Position numbers and translations under genes: made by a program. The notes under the pieces were generated by a model. The model did not search any database and was not told where the DNA came from. It saw only the letters and a list, made by a program, of their open reading frames with translations. Of a stretch of 64,000 bases of DNA, positions 53,611 through 62,329 are shown in pieces. Positions within the stretch are counted from its first letter, which is position 1. Each line of letters begins with the position of its first letter. The stretch comes from Pseudomonas sp. HR96 (GTDB lineage: Bacteria > Pseudomonadota > Gammaproteobacteria > Pseudomonadales > Pseudomonadaceae), in the NCBI RefSeq assembly GCF_034059295.1, contig NZ_CP139141.1, positions 2,401,001 through 2,465,000 of the forward strand, given 5' to 3'.

Positions 53611-54390
53611 CTACAGCCACTTGCGCATGATGGCGTCGTACTTGCCATTGCGATGGATCGCCTCAAGCGCGGCGCGGTAGCGCTCGACCGTCGCCTGCGG
53701 GGTCTTGAGGCTGAACGCCAGGCTCAGGTCTTCGCCCAGGTCGGCCAGCGGCAGGGACTGCACCAGCACCCGTTCCGGCTGATCGCCGGCCTGGCGGGCG
53801 AGGTAGGCAGCGTTGCGGTCATCGGAGATCCACAGGTCGACCCGGCCGCCCTTGAGTTTGTCGTAGTTCAATTCGTACTTGCTGCTCGACTGCAGGTTTT
53901 CGCCCACGGTGAAATGGCGGGCGGTCAGGTATTCCTCGCCAACGTCGTCCTTGACCGTGCCGATCTGGTAGCGCCGGGCGTCCTCCAGGCTGTTGAGGTG
54001 CACCGGCCGCGCGGCCGACGAGTACAGGCAGGTATGGGTCGAGACGATCAGCCCGACCCAGTTGAACAACGGCTCGCGCTCAGGGCTGCGGGTAATGGAA
54101 TAGATCAGCACGTTCTCCTCGTGCAGGGCCATGTCGTAGGCGCGTGCCCAGGGCATCACCTGGATAGGCGCGGTCTCGCCGACTTCTGCCAGCACGGCCT
54201 GCACCACCTCGGTACTCAAGCCGGTGATTTTGCCGTTTTCGGTCATGTTGTACGGCGAGAATTCTTCGGTGACCACCCGCAGCGGCTCGGCGTTTGCCAC
54301 AGGCAGCCCGACCCAACCCGTTGCCAGCCAGAGCAGCAGGCACAGGGTTTGAGCGCGGAGCGGCGACAAGCGCGTAAGGGTCGTGAGCAT
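53611..54390 (-). CDS. Periplasmic binding protein, paralog A of the cyclase unit
   Basis: 259 aa from ATG 54390; signal peptide ends PVANAEPL. SBP_bac_3-type fold with EFSPYNMTENGKITGLSTEVVQ, PWARAYDMALHEENVLIY and VKDDVGEEYL. It is the first gene of a three-gene leftward unit with the cyclase (2 bp apart) and paralog B. An in-frame start at 54471 would put a hydrophilic stretch before the signal peptide and is rejected. Ligand unknown. Confidence 0.8.
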   Translation of the reverse strand: MLTTLTRLSPLRAQTLCLLLWLATGWVGLPVANAEPLRVVTEEFSPYNMTENGKITGLSTEVVQAVLAEVGETAPIQVMPWARAYDMALHEENVLIYSITRSPEREPLFNWVGLIVSTHTCLYSSAARPVHLNSLEDARRYQIGTVKDDVGEEYLTARHFTVGENLQSSSKYELNYDKLKGGRVDLWISDDRNAAYLARQAGDQPERVLVQSLPLADLGEDLSLAFSLKTPQATVERYRAALEAIHRNGKYDAIMRKWL

Positions 54391-54528
54391 GGTCAGGCCT
54401 GCGTGACGGGGCCGGCGGAGGCTGGCAACAAGCTTATCGGCAGCTTCGCCCGGCGCTTGAGGCTTTGTCATCAGCGTGGGGACGCAGCGATGTTAAGCTG
54501 GGCGTTTTGTGACTCGGGAGTCGACCGC

Positions 54529-55266
54529 GTGGGCAGAATCACTCTATCAACTTTGTTTCTGGGCGCCGCCTTGCTGGCCCCCGGCCTGGCCATGGCCGGC
54601 CCCGATGGCCTGCAGCATGACCTGCCGGTGCCCTATCTGGAGCAGGCCAGTGCCACGGCGGGCCAGCCGCTGGTGATCTTCCTGCACGGCTTCGGCAGCA
54701 ATGAGGACGACCTGTTCAGCCTGCGCGAACAGTTGCCCGCCGGCTACAACTACCTGTCCCTGCGGGCGCCACTGGACGTCGAGCCGGGGGCATATAAATG
54801 GTTCACCAGAAAGCCCGGGGAGGGCGACTACGACGGCGTCACCGAGCAATTGGCGGACAGCCAGCGGCTGCTGGGCCAGTTCATCACCCAGGCCCAGGCC
54901 AAGTACCACACCGCCGCCAACAAGGTAATCCTGGTGGGTTTCAGCCAGGGGGCGATCATGGCCTATGAAGTCGGGCTGCGCCGGCCAGGCAGTGTCGGCG
55001 GCATTGCCGCACTCAGTGGCAGCCTGTTGCCCGTGCTGCACGCCGAGATCAAGCCGTCCCCGGCGCTGGCCCGGTTGCCGGTGTTCATCGGCCATGGTAC
55101 CGACGATCCGCAACTGCCGGTCAAGGATGCCGCTGCGGCCGATCAGGTACTGCGAGGGTTGGGCCTGCAACCGCAGCTGCATGTGTACCCGGGAATGGTG
55201 CACACCATCAGTGGCGTGGAGGTGAAGGATTTGCGTGCGTGGTTGGCGCAGGTACTGGCGGGATAA
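54529..55266 (+). CDS. Exported serine esterase (phospholipase/carboxylesterase family)
   Basis: 245 aa from a GTG with GGGAG 8 nt upstream. Signal peptide ends PGLAMAGPDG. Alpha/beta-hydrolase blocks: FLHGFGSNEDD (oxyanion), GFSQGAIMAYEV (nucleophile Ser), GHGTDDPQLPV (acid) and YPGMVHTIS (His). It is similar to the EstB/lysophospholipase-like carboxylesterases but secreted to the periplasm. Monocistronic; an in-frame ATG at 54490 would place charged residues before the signal peptide. Confidence 0.85.
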   Translation: MGRITLSTLFLGAALLAPGLAMAGPDGLQHDLPVPYLEQASATAGQPLVIFLHGFGSNEDDLFSLREQLPAGYNYLSLRAPLDVEPGAYKWFTRKPGEGDYDGVTEQLADSQRLLGQFITQAQAKYHTAANKVILVGFSQGAIMAYEVGLRRPGSVGGIAALSGSLLPVLHAEIKPSPALARLPVFIGHGTDDPQLPVKDAAAADQVLRGLGLQPQLHVYPGMVHTISGVEVKDLRAWLAQVLAG

Positions 55267-55341
55267 GGTCAAACCGGCCCGGTGGCCGCTCGGGGGCCGG
55301 TCCGGCACTCCGGCAGCCCCGAGTTTCTCCATAGGCTGTGA

Positions 55342-56217
55342 TCAGTTGGCCAGCCAGCCACCGCTCACCGCCACGATCAGGAACACACCCAGCACCGCCC
55401 GGTAGACGATGAAAGGCCAGGTGGAGAAGCGCTCCAGGAACTTCATCAGGCCCCAGATCGCGAAGAACGCCGAGATGCTCGCAATCACCAGGCCGAAGAT
55501 CAAATGGCCCCAGGCGTCTGCACCAATGTTGGCGTGCACCAGCACCCACATTTCCTTGAGGCCGGCCAGGGCGATCGCCGGCAGGCCGAGCAGGAAGGAA
55601 AAGCGCGCGGCTTCTTCACGCTTGAAGTTGAGGAAAAGCGCCGCAGTGAGGGTCGAGCCCGAACGCGACACACCGGGGATCAACGCGCCGATCTGCGCGA
55701 CACCGACGATCAACGCATCGCGCAGACGCATCTGGCTCATGTCCCGTTCGTGTTTGCAGGTCAGCTCCGACCAGGCCAGCAGGGCGGCCAGTACCACGCA
55801 TGAGCCGCCGATCACCAGCAGCCCGCGCAACGGCGAATTGCAGCTGTTGAGCACACCGGACAAGGCAACCCCGGCGATGCAGATGGGGATGGTCGCCAGG
55901 ATGATCGCCACCGCCAGCTTGAACCAGCGGTTGTCGTAGTCGCGGTCGCGAATGGCGCCGATGCTGCCGGTGACCACCTGCTGCACGTCGCGCCAGAAAT
56001 AACTGATCACTGCAGCGAGCGCGGCCATCTGCATGGCGGCGGAAAACGCCGAGCCTGGGTCCTGCCAGCCGAGCAGGGCGGGGATGATGCGCATGTGTGC
56101 GGTGGAAGAGATGGGCAGCAATTCCGAAATTCCCTGGATTACGCCCAAAATCCCGATCTGCAGGTAATCAAGTGAAGCAAAACCGGTATCGAGACCGCCG
56201 GAGCACATGGTTGCCAA
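55342..56217 (-). CDS. uppP: Undecaprenyl-diphosphatase
   Basis: 291 aa, BacA/UppP type, that recycles C55-PP for wall synthesis. The catalytic motifs are visible: GVIQGISELLPISSTAH near 27-41 and PGVSRSGST around 185. Eight membrane helices. A TTG at 56217 has AAGGA 7 nt upstream and is preferred to the ATG at 56208, which is too far from it. Convergent with the serine esterase. Confidence 0.9.
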   Translation of the reverse strand: MATMCSGGLDTGFASLDYLQIGILGVIQGISELLPISSTAHMRIIPALLGWQDPGSAFSAAMQMAALAAVISYFWRDVQQVVTGSIGAIRDRDYDNRWFKLAVAIILATIPICIAGVALSGVLNSCNSPLRGLLVIGGSCVVLAALLAWSELTCKHERDMSQMRLRDALIVGVAQIGALIPGVSRSGSTLTAALFLNFKREEAARFSFLLGLPAIALAGLKEMWVLVHANIGADAWGHLIFGLVIASISAFFAIWGLMKFLERFSTWPFIVYRAVLGVFLIVAVSGGWLAN

Positions 56218-56364
56218 AGGGATATCCTTTCGTGGGTTGGTCGGAAAACTGGATCATAGCCTGAAGTGGTTACTGCAAACTTTTCGTTACGAATCTGTCA
56301 AAAAATTTCATCTGCCGGGGCTCCGATCGGCCAGGTCCGGTGCGCCGCACCGGACCTGCGGGCC

Positions 56365-57672
56365 TCAGGCCACGGCCGGGCGACGCGCGTACCAGCCGTA
56401 GCTGGCGATGATCGCGTAGCACACCGCTGGCACTGCCAGCGACAGGGCCAGGCTGCTGTAGTCGGCGACCAGGCCGGTCAGTGGCGGCACGATGGCGCCG
56501 CCGACGATGGCCACGCAGATCAGCCCCGAGCCTTCGGCCGCGCGCTTGCCCAGGCCTTCGGACGCCAGGGCGAAGATGGTCGGGAACATCACCGAGTTGA
56601 ACAGGCCGATGGCCAGGATCGACCAACCGGCCTGGGCACCGTGGCTGTTGGCAGCGCTGGCGATCAGGGCGATGGCGATCAGCGCGGCGCAGGCCAGCAC
56701 CTTGCCCGGGGCGAAGGCGCGCAGCAGGCCGGCACCGATGAAGCGGCCGATCATGGCGCCGCCCCAATAGTAGGCGACGTGCTTGCCGGCCAGTTCGGCA
56801 TCGAAGCCGAAGGTGGTCGGTTGCATCAGGAAGTTGGTCATCAGGCTGCCGATCGCCACTTCCGCGCCGACGTAGCAGAAGATGCAGGCCGCGCCGAAGG
56901 CGAAGCGTGGTTGCTTGAGCAGGCTCAGCGCCGACAGCGGGTTGGCGCCCTCGGCCGCGCCTGAGGCTGGCAAGTGTTTGCGTTGCTGCCACACCAGCAT
57001 GGCCACCACCACCAGGGCAATCGCCAGCCCGGTGTAGGTGCTGCTGATGACCTTGGCTTCCTGGGCCAGGTAGCTGGCCAGCTGCGAGCCGGCCAGGGTG
57101 CTCGGGTCGACCTGGCTCAGCGAGCCAAGAATCAGCATCGCTCCCAGGTACGGCGCCACGGTGGTGCCCAGCGAGTTGAAGGCCTGGGCGAAGGTCACCC
57201 GGCTGTGCGAGGTGGCGGTCGGGCCCAGCAGCGAAATCAGCGGGTTGGACACCACCTGCACCACGGTCACGCCGATGGCCAGCACGAACAGGGCGATCAG
57301 GAAGGCGCCGAACAGGCCGACCAGCGCGGCCGGAATGAACAGCACGCAGCCTACGGCCATGGTCACCAGGCCCAGGGCAGCGGCGCGCATGTAGCCGACG
57401 CGGGTGATCAGCAGGCCGGCCGGAATCGAGGCGATGGCGTAGGCGACGAAGAACGACGACTGCACCAGCATGGCTTCGGCGTAGCTGAGGCTGAACAGGC
57501 TCTTGAGTTTGGGGATGAGAATGTCGTTGAGACTGGTGATCCCACCAAAGATGAAAAACAGGGCGAATACGAACAAGCTCAAGCGCTTGACGTTGGCGAT
57601 GCCGGGGGCGTTCTGTTCCGGGGGGGTAGCAACGGCGCGAGCCGTTGTATCCGTCATGTCCGTCATGGCCAC
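56365..57672 (-). CDS. FucP-family MFS sugar permease
   Basis: 435 aa, 12 hydrophobic helices, FGGITSLNDILIPKLKSLFSLSYAEAML at the N-terminus, and ASIPAGLLITRVGYMRAAALGL. This is the FHS family (L-fucose or glucose/galactose:H+ symporters). GTG at 57672 with GAGAG upstream, or ATG at 57666. The sugar is unknown; galM and AraFGH 16 kb away make galactose or arabinose possible. A hairpin at 56333-56357 follows the stop without a T-run. Confidence 0.85.
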   Translation of the reverse strand: MAMTDMTDTTARAVATPPEQNAPGIANVKRLSLFVFALFFIFGGITSLNDILIPKLKSLFSLSYAEAMLVQSSFFVAYAIASIPAGLLITRVGYMRAAALGLVTMAVGCVLFIPAALVGLFGAFLIALFVLAIGVTVVQVVSNPLISLLGPTATSHSRVTFAQAFNSLGTTVAPYLGAMLILGSLSQVDPSTLAGSQLASYLAQEAKVISSTYTGLAIALVVVAMLVWQQRKHLPASGAAEGANPLSALSLLKQPRFAFGAACIFCYVGAEVAIGSLMTNFLMQPTTFGFDAELAGKHVAYYWGGAMIGRFIGAGLLRAFAPGKVLACAALIAIALIASAANSHGAQAGWSILAIGLFNSVMFPTIFALASEGLGKRAAEGSGLICVAIVGGAIVPPLTGLVADYSSLALSLAVPAVCYAIIASYGWYARRPAVA

Positions 57673-57923
57673 GGTGGTCTCTCTTACATTGAATGGTTAT
57701 TTTTTTGCTATCAACGCCGGTAGCGGCCATATGCCGCATTGCCTCTGCATCTTGGGATGAACTGAAAACGCCAAGGCGGGAAAGTTCACCAGGCAACATG
57801 AAGAAGTGGCTCTAGGCTGCGGTTTTTGCCAACCAGTCCAGCATTGGACGGGGTATGACGCCGATCAGGGCAGGGAAGGCACGGCAATGATGGTTAAATG
57901 CCAGCTCGCATTGCGATTAGCGA

Positions 57924-58405
57924 TTCGCGATCAAGTGGGAGGGGTCGCAGACCCCGAGAGGTCGCCAGGCCGGTTTGATCTTCGGGCGCCTGGCGGAATG
58001 TCCAATATGGCCACCATCGGCCGCCCGCGCGGCCTATCGCCAGCTGCGCCGGCTCCTACGTCTCAAGACCGGCCTGGCGCCCTCTCGGGGTCTTCGCCCC
58101 CTCCCACAAGGAATTCGCGATCAAAGTGGGAGGGGTCGCAGACCCCGAGAGGCCGCCAGGCCGGTTTGATCTTCCTGGCGCCTGGCGAAATGTCCAATAT
58201 GGCCACCATCGGCCGCCCGCGCGGCCTATCGCGGGCTTCGCGCGCTCCCACGTTTGTTTCGAGCGTGCCGTTCCAGGCAGATCTCCTGTGACCGCCTTGG
58301 TGCTTGGCGGTCTATCGTGGAACATCAAATGGATGCATGTGCCCGAAACAGTCGTAGGAGCGCGCGAAGCCCGCGATAAGGCCGCGCGGGCGGCCGGTGG
58401 TGGCC
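57924..58405. repeat. REP/BIME-type repeat cluster
   Basis: A unit of about 117-120 bp occurs as direct copies at 57924-58040 and 58113-58232, differing mainly by single bases and small indels. Part of it also occurs inverted between them (58077-58107). The end of the second copy (58201-58252) has a near-perfect inverted partner at 58353-58405, about 100 bp away. Cores CGCGGGCTTCGCGCGCTCC and GGGTCGCAGACCCC are REP-like. The rest of the 748-bp gap 57673-58420 holds no gene. Confidence 0.8.
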
Positions 58406-58420
58406 GTGATTGAGTCTTCG

Positions 58421-58789
58421 TCACTGCGCAATCGTGAAGCTGTACCCGCCCTCGCTCTTGTGTGTATCGACCGACACGGCATGCCACTGGACCTTGTAGG
58501 CACCAGGCTTGAGGGGCTGGGTCGGCGTCACGATGAGGATCTTCTTGTCGGCTGGGTCGGTGGCAAGGCTTTTGATGGTGACCGGCTGGCCGTCTTCGGT
58601 CACGGTGACCTGGGTGAAGTTGGCTTCCACGCCTTCGGAAAAAGTCAGGCGCAGGTCGGCCGGCGCCGGGCCGCTGCTGTCGGCAGCGGGGGTCTGGCTT
58701 TGCAGGTGGGCGTGGGCCATGGCGGCACTGGCGCAGGCCAGCGAGGCGGCGAACAGAGCAGTGCTCAGGGTGCGTTTAAACGACAACAT
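58421..58789 (-). CDS. copC: CopC-domain periplasmic copper protein
   Basis: 122 aa with signal peptide to SAAMAHAHLQSQTPA, so the mature protein begins with the His of the copper site, HAHLQS. The beta-sandwich is complete (LRLTFSEGVEANFTQVTV, then WHAVSVDTHKSEGGYSFTI). It binds Cu(II) and would traffic copper in the periplasm. No CopD or CopAB follows. Monocistronic, starting next to the TonB receptor but transcribed toward the REP cluster. Confidence 0.87.
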   Translation of the reverse strand: MLSFKRTLSTALFAASLACASAAMAHAHLQSQTPAADSSGPAPADLRLTFSEGVEANFTQVTVTEDGQPVTIKSLATDPADKKILIVTPTQPLKPGAYKVQWHAVSVDTHKSEGGYSFTIAQ

Positions 58790-58930
58790 TGCGGGTTCCT
58801 TCTGTAGCGTGGGCTGGCCGTAAAGGCGCGGGTACAGGCGGTCGCCATCATAGCGCCTCTGCGGCCAACCAGTCTGCGATGAACCTGGCGATCAATGTCG
58901 GGATCTGTGCCGGGGTTGTCGCGATGCCGA

Positions 58931-61045
58931 TCAGTAGGTCCAGGTCAAAGACGCGGTGACGTTGCGCGGTGCGCCATAGTTGGCCGTGGTCGCGCTGTTG
59001 TACAGCGATTGCAGGTACTTGCGATCGGTGACGTTGTTCAGGTTCAACGCCGTGCTCCAGTGCGAGTCGATGTCGTAGCTGGCCATCAGGTCGACCAGCG
59101 CGTAGGCGTTCTGGCGAATCTCACTGGTCACGTCGCTCTGCACCGGACCCTGCCAGCTCAGGCGCGTGCCGACCTTGGCCTTGGGCATGAACGGCAGGCG
59201 ATAGGTGGCCAGGCCGCGAACGCTGTGGGTCGGTACGTACCTGCGCGCCCGATCACCGTTGTCGTCGTCGATGCGTACATAGGTATAGCCGGCCAGGATG
59301 TCCAGCCCGGGGGCCAGTTCGCCGTCGGCTTGCAGCTCGATACCGTGGCTCTTGTAGTCTTGCGGATCGTAGATCGCCTGGCTGCCGATGTAGGCACCGG
59401 TGGCCTCGCCGACGTTCTGCTGACGGGTCTTGAACAGCGCGGCGGTGACATTCAGGCCACTGTCCAGTGCCCCCTTGACGCCGATCTCTTCGCTGACGCC
59501 TTCCAGTGGCGCGAGCAGCTTGCCGTTGGCGTCGACGATGTAGTTCGGCGCGTAGATCTTGGTCCAGCTGCCGTACAGACTCCACTGATCGTTGAGGTCG
59601 TAGACCAGGCCGGTGTAAGGCGTGACCTTGCCGTGTTCGCGGGTGTAGTAGTCGCTGCCGTAGTTCAGGCCCGACGCATCGGCGCTGAGCATGCGCGCAC
59701 CGACGATCCAGTGCAGGTCATCGGCCAGGCTGAAGCGAGCGCCGGCGTACAGGCTTTTCTCGGTGTCGGTGTAGTTCTGGTTGTCGGTGTCGTAGGTGTA
59801 GTTCAGGTCCGGACGTGTCAAGGTTCCCGCCAGGGCACCGGCGAAGCTGGGGAGGTAATAGCTGCCCAGCTCCTCGGTAGGAGTGAGGTCGTGTTCGTTG
59901 GCCTTCAGATGACTACGACCATAATTCGCGCCGAACGTCAGGTCATGCTCGCGGCCGAACAGGCTGAACGGACCAGACACCTGTGCCTCGCCGATCAGTT
60001 GGTTCGACTTGCTGGTGATGTGCGTCGGGTAGGACAAGGCGTCGTCGCCCGCGACGCTCTGGATGTAAAACATGTCGGTGTCCTGGGTCTGGCGGACCCC
60101 GGTCACGGTCAGCTTGCTGTTCCAGCCATTGCCGAAATCGTGCTTGAGCTCGGCGAAGGCGCGCTGCGTGTGCACGTCCCAGTACGTCCACTTCTGGCCG
60201 ATGTTCGAGCTGCGGCTGCTGTAGTGGATGGCGTTGCCATCAGCGTCCACCAGCGGCAGGTTGCCCCAGGTGCTGCCGTTCGAATCGCTGTCGTGCTGCG
60301 AAAAGCCGACGGTCAGGGTGTCGGCGTCAGTCAGGTCGAAGGCCAACAGACCGGCGGCCACGGTGGTTTCGTGGCTGTAGCGGTCCAGGTAGGAGTTGCC
60401 CTTGTCGTGGGCGTAGATGAAGCGCCCGCGCACGTTGCCGCTGTCGGTCAGCGGGCCGGACACGTCGACGTCTTCGCGGTAGGTGTCCCAGGCCCCGACG
60501 CTGATGCCGACCTTGGCCTGCGCGGTGTCGGTCGGGCGTTTGCGCACGAAATTGACGGTCGCCGAGGGGTTGCCGGCCCCGCTCATCAAGCCGTTGGCGC
60601 CGTGCAGGATGTCCACCTGTTCGAACTCGGCCATGTCCTGGTCGCCCGCCAGCAGCGTCTGGGTGAAGGGCATGCCCATGCCGTCGTACTCGAAGGTGCC
60701 GATATCGAAGCCGCGGGAAGTGAATTCGGTACGGTCGGTCTCGGTCTGCTCCACCGTCACCGAAGGCGCGGCGCGCAGGGCCTGCTTGACGCTGTTGAGG
60801 CGAAAATCATCGAGCTCCTGGCGGGTCACGGTGGTGACCGCCTGCGGGTTTTCCTTGTCGCTCAGGCCAAGTCGGGTGGTGCTGCTGGCGGTCTTGCCGG
60901 CGTAGCCCTGGCTTTGGCCGTCGGCCTGGTCGCTGCTGCTCTGGATCTGGGTGGCGGGGAGGGCGAGTTCGTCGGCAGCATGGGCCAGCGGCAATACGCC
61001 GCAGGCGCCAGCCAGCAGCAGGCTGGCAGAGAGGCAGGGTTTCAC
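58931..61045 (-). CDS. TonB-dependent siderophore receptor
   Basis: 704 aa from GTG 61045, whose signal peptide reads VKPCLSASLLLAGACGVLPLAHAAD. Plug domain (PSVTVEQTETDRTEFTSRGFDIGTFEYDG, then GAGNPSATVNFVRKRP) and a 22-strand barrel ending ASLTWTY with terminal aromatics. It belongs to the FhuE/FpvA-like siderophore receptors. An in-frame ATG at 61093 with AAGGA is an alternative start, but a Fur-like box lies over it. No sigma factor pair adjoins. Confidence 0.9.
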   Translation of the reverse strand: MKPCLSASLLLAGACGVLPLAHAADELALPATQIQSSSDQADGQSQGYAGKTASSTTRLGLSDKENPQAVTTVTRQELDDFRLNSVKQALRAAPSVTVEQTETDRTEFTSRGFDIGTFEYDGMGMPFTQTLLAGDQDMAEFEQVDILHGANGLMSGAGNPSATVNFVRKRPTDTAQAKVGISVGAWDTYREDVDVSGPLTDSGNVRGRFIYAHDKGNSYLDRYSHETTVAAGLLAFDLTDADTLTVGFSQHDSDSNGSTWGNLPLVDADGNAIHYSSRSSNIGQKWTYWDVHTQRAFAELKHDFGNGWNSKLTVTGVRQTQDTDMFYIQSVAGDDALSYPTHITSKSNQLIGEAQVSGPFSLFGREHDLTFGANYGRSHLKANEHDLTPTEELGSYYLPSFAGALAGTLTRPDLNYTYDTDNQNYTDTEKSLYAGARFSLADDLHWIVGARMLSADASGLNYGSDYYTREHGKVTPYTGLVYDLNDQWSLYGSWTKIYAPNYIVDANGKLLAPLEGVSEEIGVKGALDSGLNVTAALFKTRQQNVGEATGAYIGSQAIYDPQDYKSHGIELQADGELAPGLDILAGYTYVRIDDDNGDRARRYVPTHSVRGLATYRLPFMPKAKVGTRLSWQGPVQSDVTSEIRQNAYALVDLMASYDIDSHWSTALNLNNVTDRKYLQSLYNSATTANYGAPRNVTASLTWTY

Positions 61046-61069
61046 GAGGGGCAATCCTGAACAATCGTT

Positions 61070-61088
61070 GATGAGAATGAGATTCTGA
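61070..61088 (-). promoter_or_regulatory. Fur-box-like site upstream of the siderophore receptor
   Basis: The minus strand reads TCAGAATCTCATTCTCATC, which matches the Fur consensus arms (AATNATTCTCAT-type) in most positions. It lies 25 bp before GTG 61045, where a repressor would block transcription of the receptor when iron is plentiful. Mismatches remain in the left arm. Confidence 0.5.
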
Positions 61089-61245
61089 CGCATTCGTCCT
61101 TTTATCACCAGAATTATCTAGTAACAATTCTTCGACATTTCTTTGACGTTCGTCTTGTTAGGCGGCGCAACCTCATGGAATCGCGAAACTATTGGCGCGG
61201 ACTACAATCTGAAAGTCACAACAATCCACCACTGGAACCGTACGC

Positions 61246-61560
61246 ATGAGCAAGATCATTGAGTTTCTCTGGGAATGCCCTGAGTGGTTCGGCAATAAAA
61301 CCTGGTGGCGTGCCGTACAGGTGGTGCGCCTGTTGCCAATGGTCCTGCTCACGGTGCTTGGCACGGTGATCCTGATCGGCGCCTGGACCGATCCGAACGG
61401 GCGAATGGATGCGGTACTGCTGGGCCTGCTGTGTTTCGAGGCCGGACTGTTGGTGTTGGGTGTAACCCATTTGACGTCGTGGGTCGTGGCCTGGTTGGCC
61501 AGTCATCTGAAGCGCCGGCCGGTAGCAGCGGCGTTGGCAGGCTTGACTCACACCGCCTGA
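61246..61560 (+). CDS. Small hypothetical membrane protein
   Basis: 104 aa. After an aromatic N-terminus (FLWECPEWFGNKTWW) there are two hydrophobic segments, VVRLLPMVLLTVLGTVILIGAW (26-47) and AVLLGLLCFEAGLLVLGVTHL (56-76). The C-terminus is basic. I do not recognise a family. It is convergent with the TetR gene, with the hairpin 61572-61596 between. Confidence 0.65.
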   Translation: MSKIIEFLWECPEWFGNKTWWRAVQVVRLLPMVLLTVLGTVILIGAWTDPNGRMDAVLLGLLCFEAGLLVLGVTHLTSWVVAWLASHLKRRPVAAALAGLTHTA

Positions 61561-61571
61561 CGCTTTAACAG

Positions 61572-61596
61572 AACTCGGGGGCTAGGCCCTCGAGTT
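61572..61596. terminator. Hairpin between convergent genes
   Basis: AACTCGGGGGC (61572-61582) and GCCCTCGAGTT (61586-61596) pair with one mismatch around a 3-nt loop. No T-run in either direction. It shares the CTCGGGGGC arm with the hairpin at 27796-27850. Confidence 0.5.
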
Positions 61597-61598
61597 AT

Positions 61599-62225
61599 TC
61601 ATGAGATGCCCCGCACATAAGCCGCAAACATATCAGCCATCGCATCCGCGTATACGACGATTTCAGCCTGCGTTCTGGGGCTGCTCGAGTAGCTTCTGCC
61701 GACCTCACTCAGGGTCGCGGTGATCAATTCACCGGCGAGCCCCCTGGCTGCCTCATCGACCTCAGGCAGCAGCTCGCGCATGAATGCGGCGATGATCGAT
61801 TGTCCTTCCAGCCTGATCGCCTGAGCCTCGGGCGCGTCCCGGTAGAGCGGGGCGGCATCGTGCAGGGCGCTGCGCATTGCGGCCTCGGCGCATTCGGAAT
61901 GGATGAAGGCTTGCACCAGTTGCCTGAGTCGCACCAGCGCTGGCGGGCCGGGCTGCTGCAGAATGTTGCGTAGCATGTCAGTGGTCTGACGCCACTCATC
62001 ACTTTGCAGGCGAAACAGAATGGCTGCCTTGTTGGGGAAGTACTGATACAGCGAGCCAATGCTGACCCCAGCCTTTTCCGCAACCCTGCCGGTGGTGAAA
62101 CGCGCCGCGCCTTCCTCCGCCAGAACCTGAGTGGCGGCCTGCACAATAGTCTCCACCAGAGCCGTCGAGCGCGCCTGACGCGGCTGTTTGCGCGAGGAAA
62201 CTCGCGGGGTTGCGGGATTTTTCAT
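61599..62225 (-). CDS. TetR-family repressor
   Basis: 208 aa. The HTH is at 40-62 (FTTGRVAEKAGVSIGSLYQYFPNKAAILF) after a basic N-terminal arm (SSRKQPRQARS). The effector half is helical with no recognised subtype. It is divergent from the O-methyltransferase gene with a 104-bp gap, so that gene is the likely target. Confidence 0.87.
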   Translation of the reverse strand: MKNPATPRVSSRKQPRQARSTALVETIVQAATQVLAEEGAARFTTGRVAEKAGVSIGSLYQYFPNKAAILFRLQSDEWRQTTDMLRNILQQPGPPALVRLRQLVQAFIHSECAEAAMRSALHDAAPLYRDAPEAQAIRLEGQSIIAAFMRELLPEVDEAARGLAGELITATLSEVGRSYSSSPRTQAEIVVYADAMADMFAAYVRGIS

Positions 62226-62329
62226 GGCAACGGTCGAACCTCTGGGGGAATGCGATTAGCGAATGTGAAGGATTCCTCGCATCATTTCAAGGCGACGAAT
62301 TGATCGCATTGACTCTATTGGATGCCCTC

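Noticed and set aside
55267..55341. Terminator between the serine esterase and uppP
   Set aside because: GC-rich inverted words (ACCGGCC/GGCCGGT) are present, but there is a long loop and no T-run.
56333..56357. Intrinsic terminator of the FucP-like gene
   Set aside because: The 11-bp stem is perfect, but no T-run follows on either strand, so an intrinsic terminator cannot be claimed.
57924..58232. CRISPR or duplicated gene fragments
   Set aside because: Only two copies of a palindrome-rich unit with no coding signal; fits REP-type elements.
58895..61060. 721-codon open frame on the plus strand
   Set aside because: It is antisense to the TonB receptor, whose plug and barrel motifs are clear; the plus-strand protein is compositionally odd (Val/Gly/Ala/Arg-rich) and has no domain.
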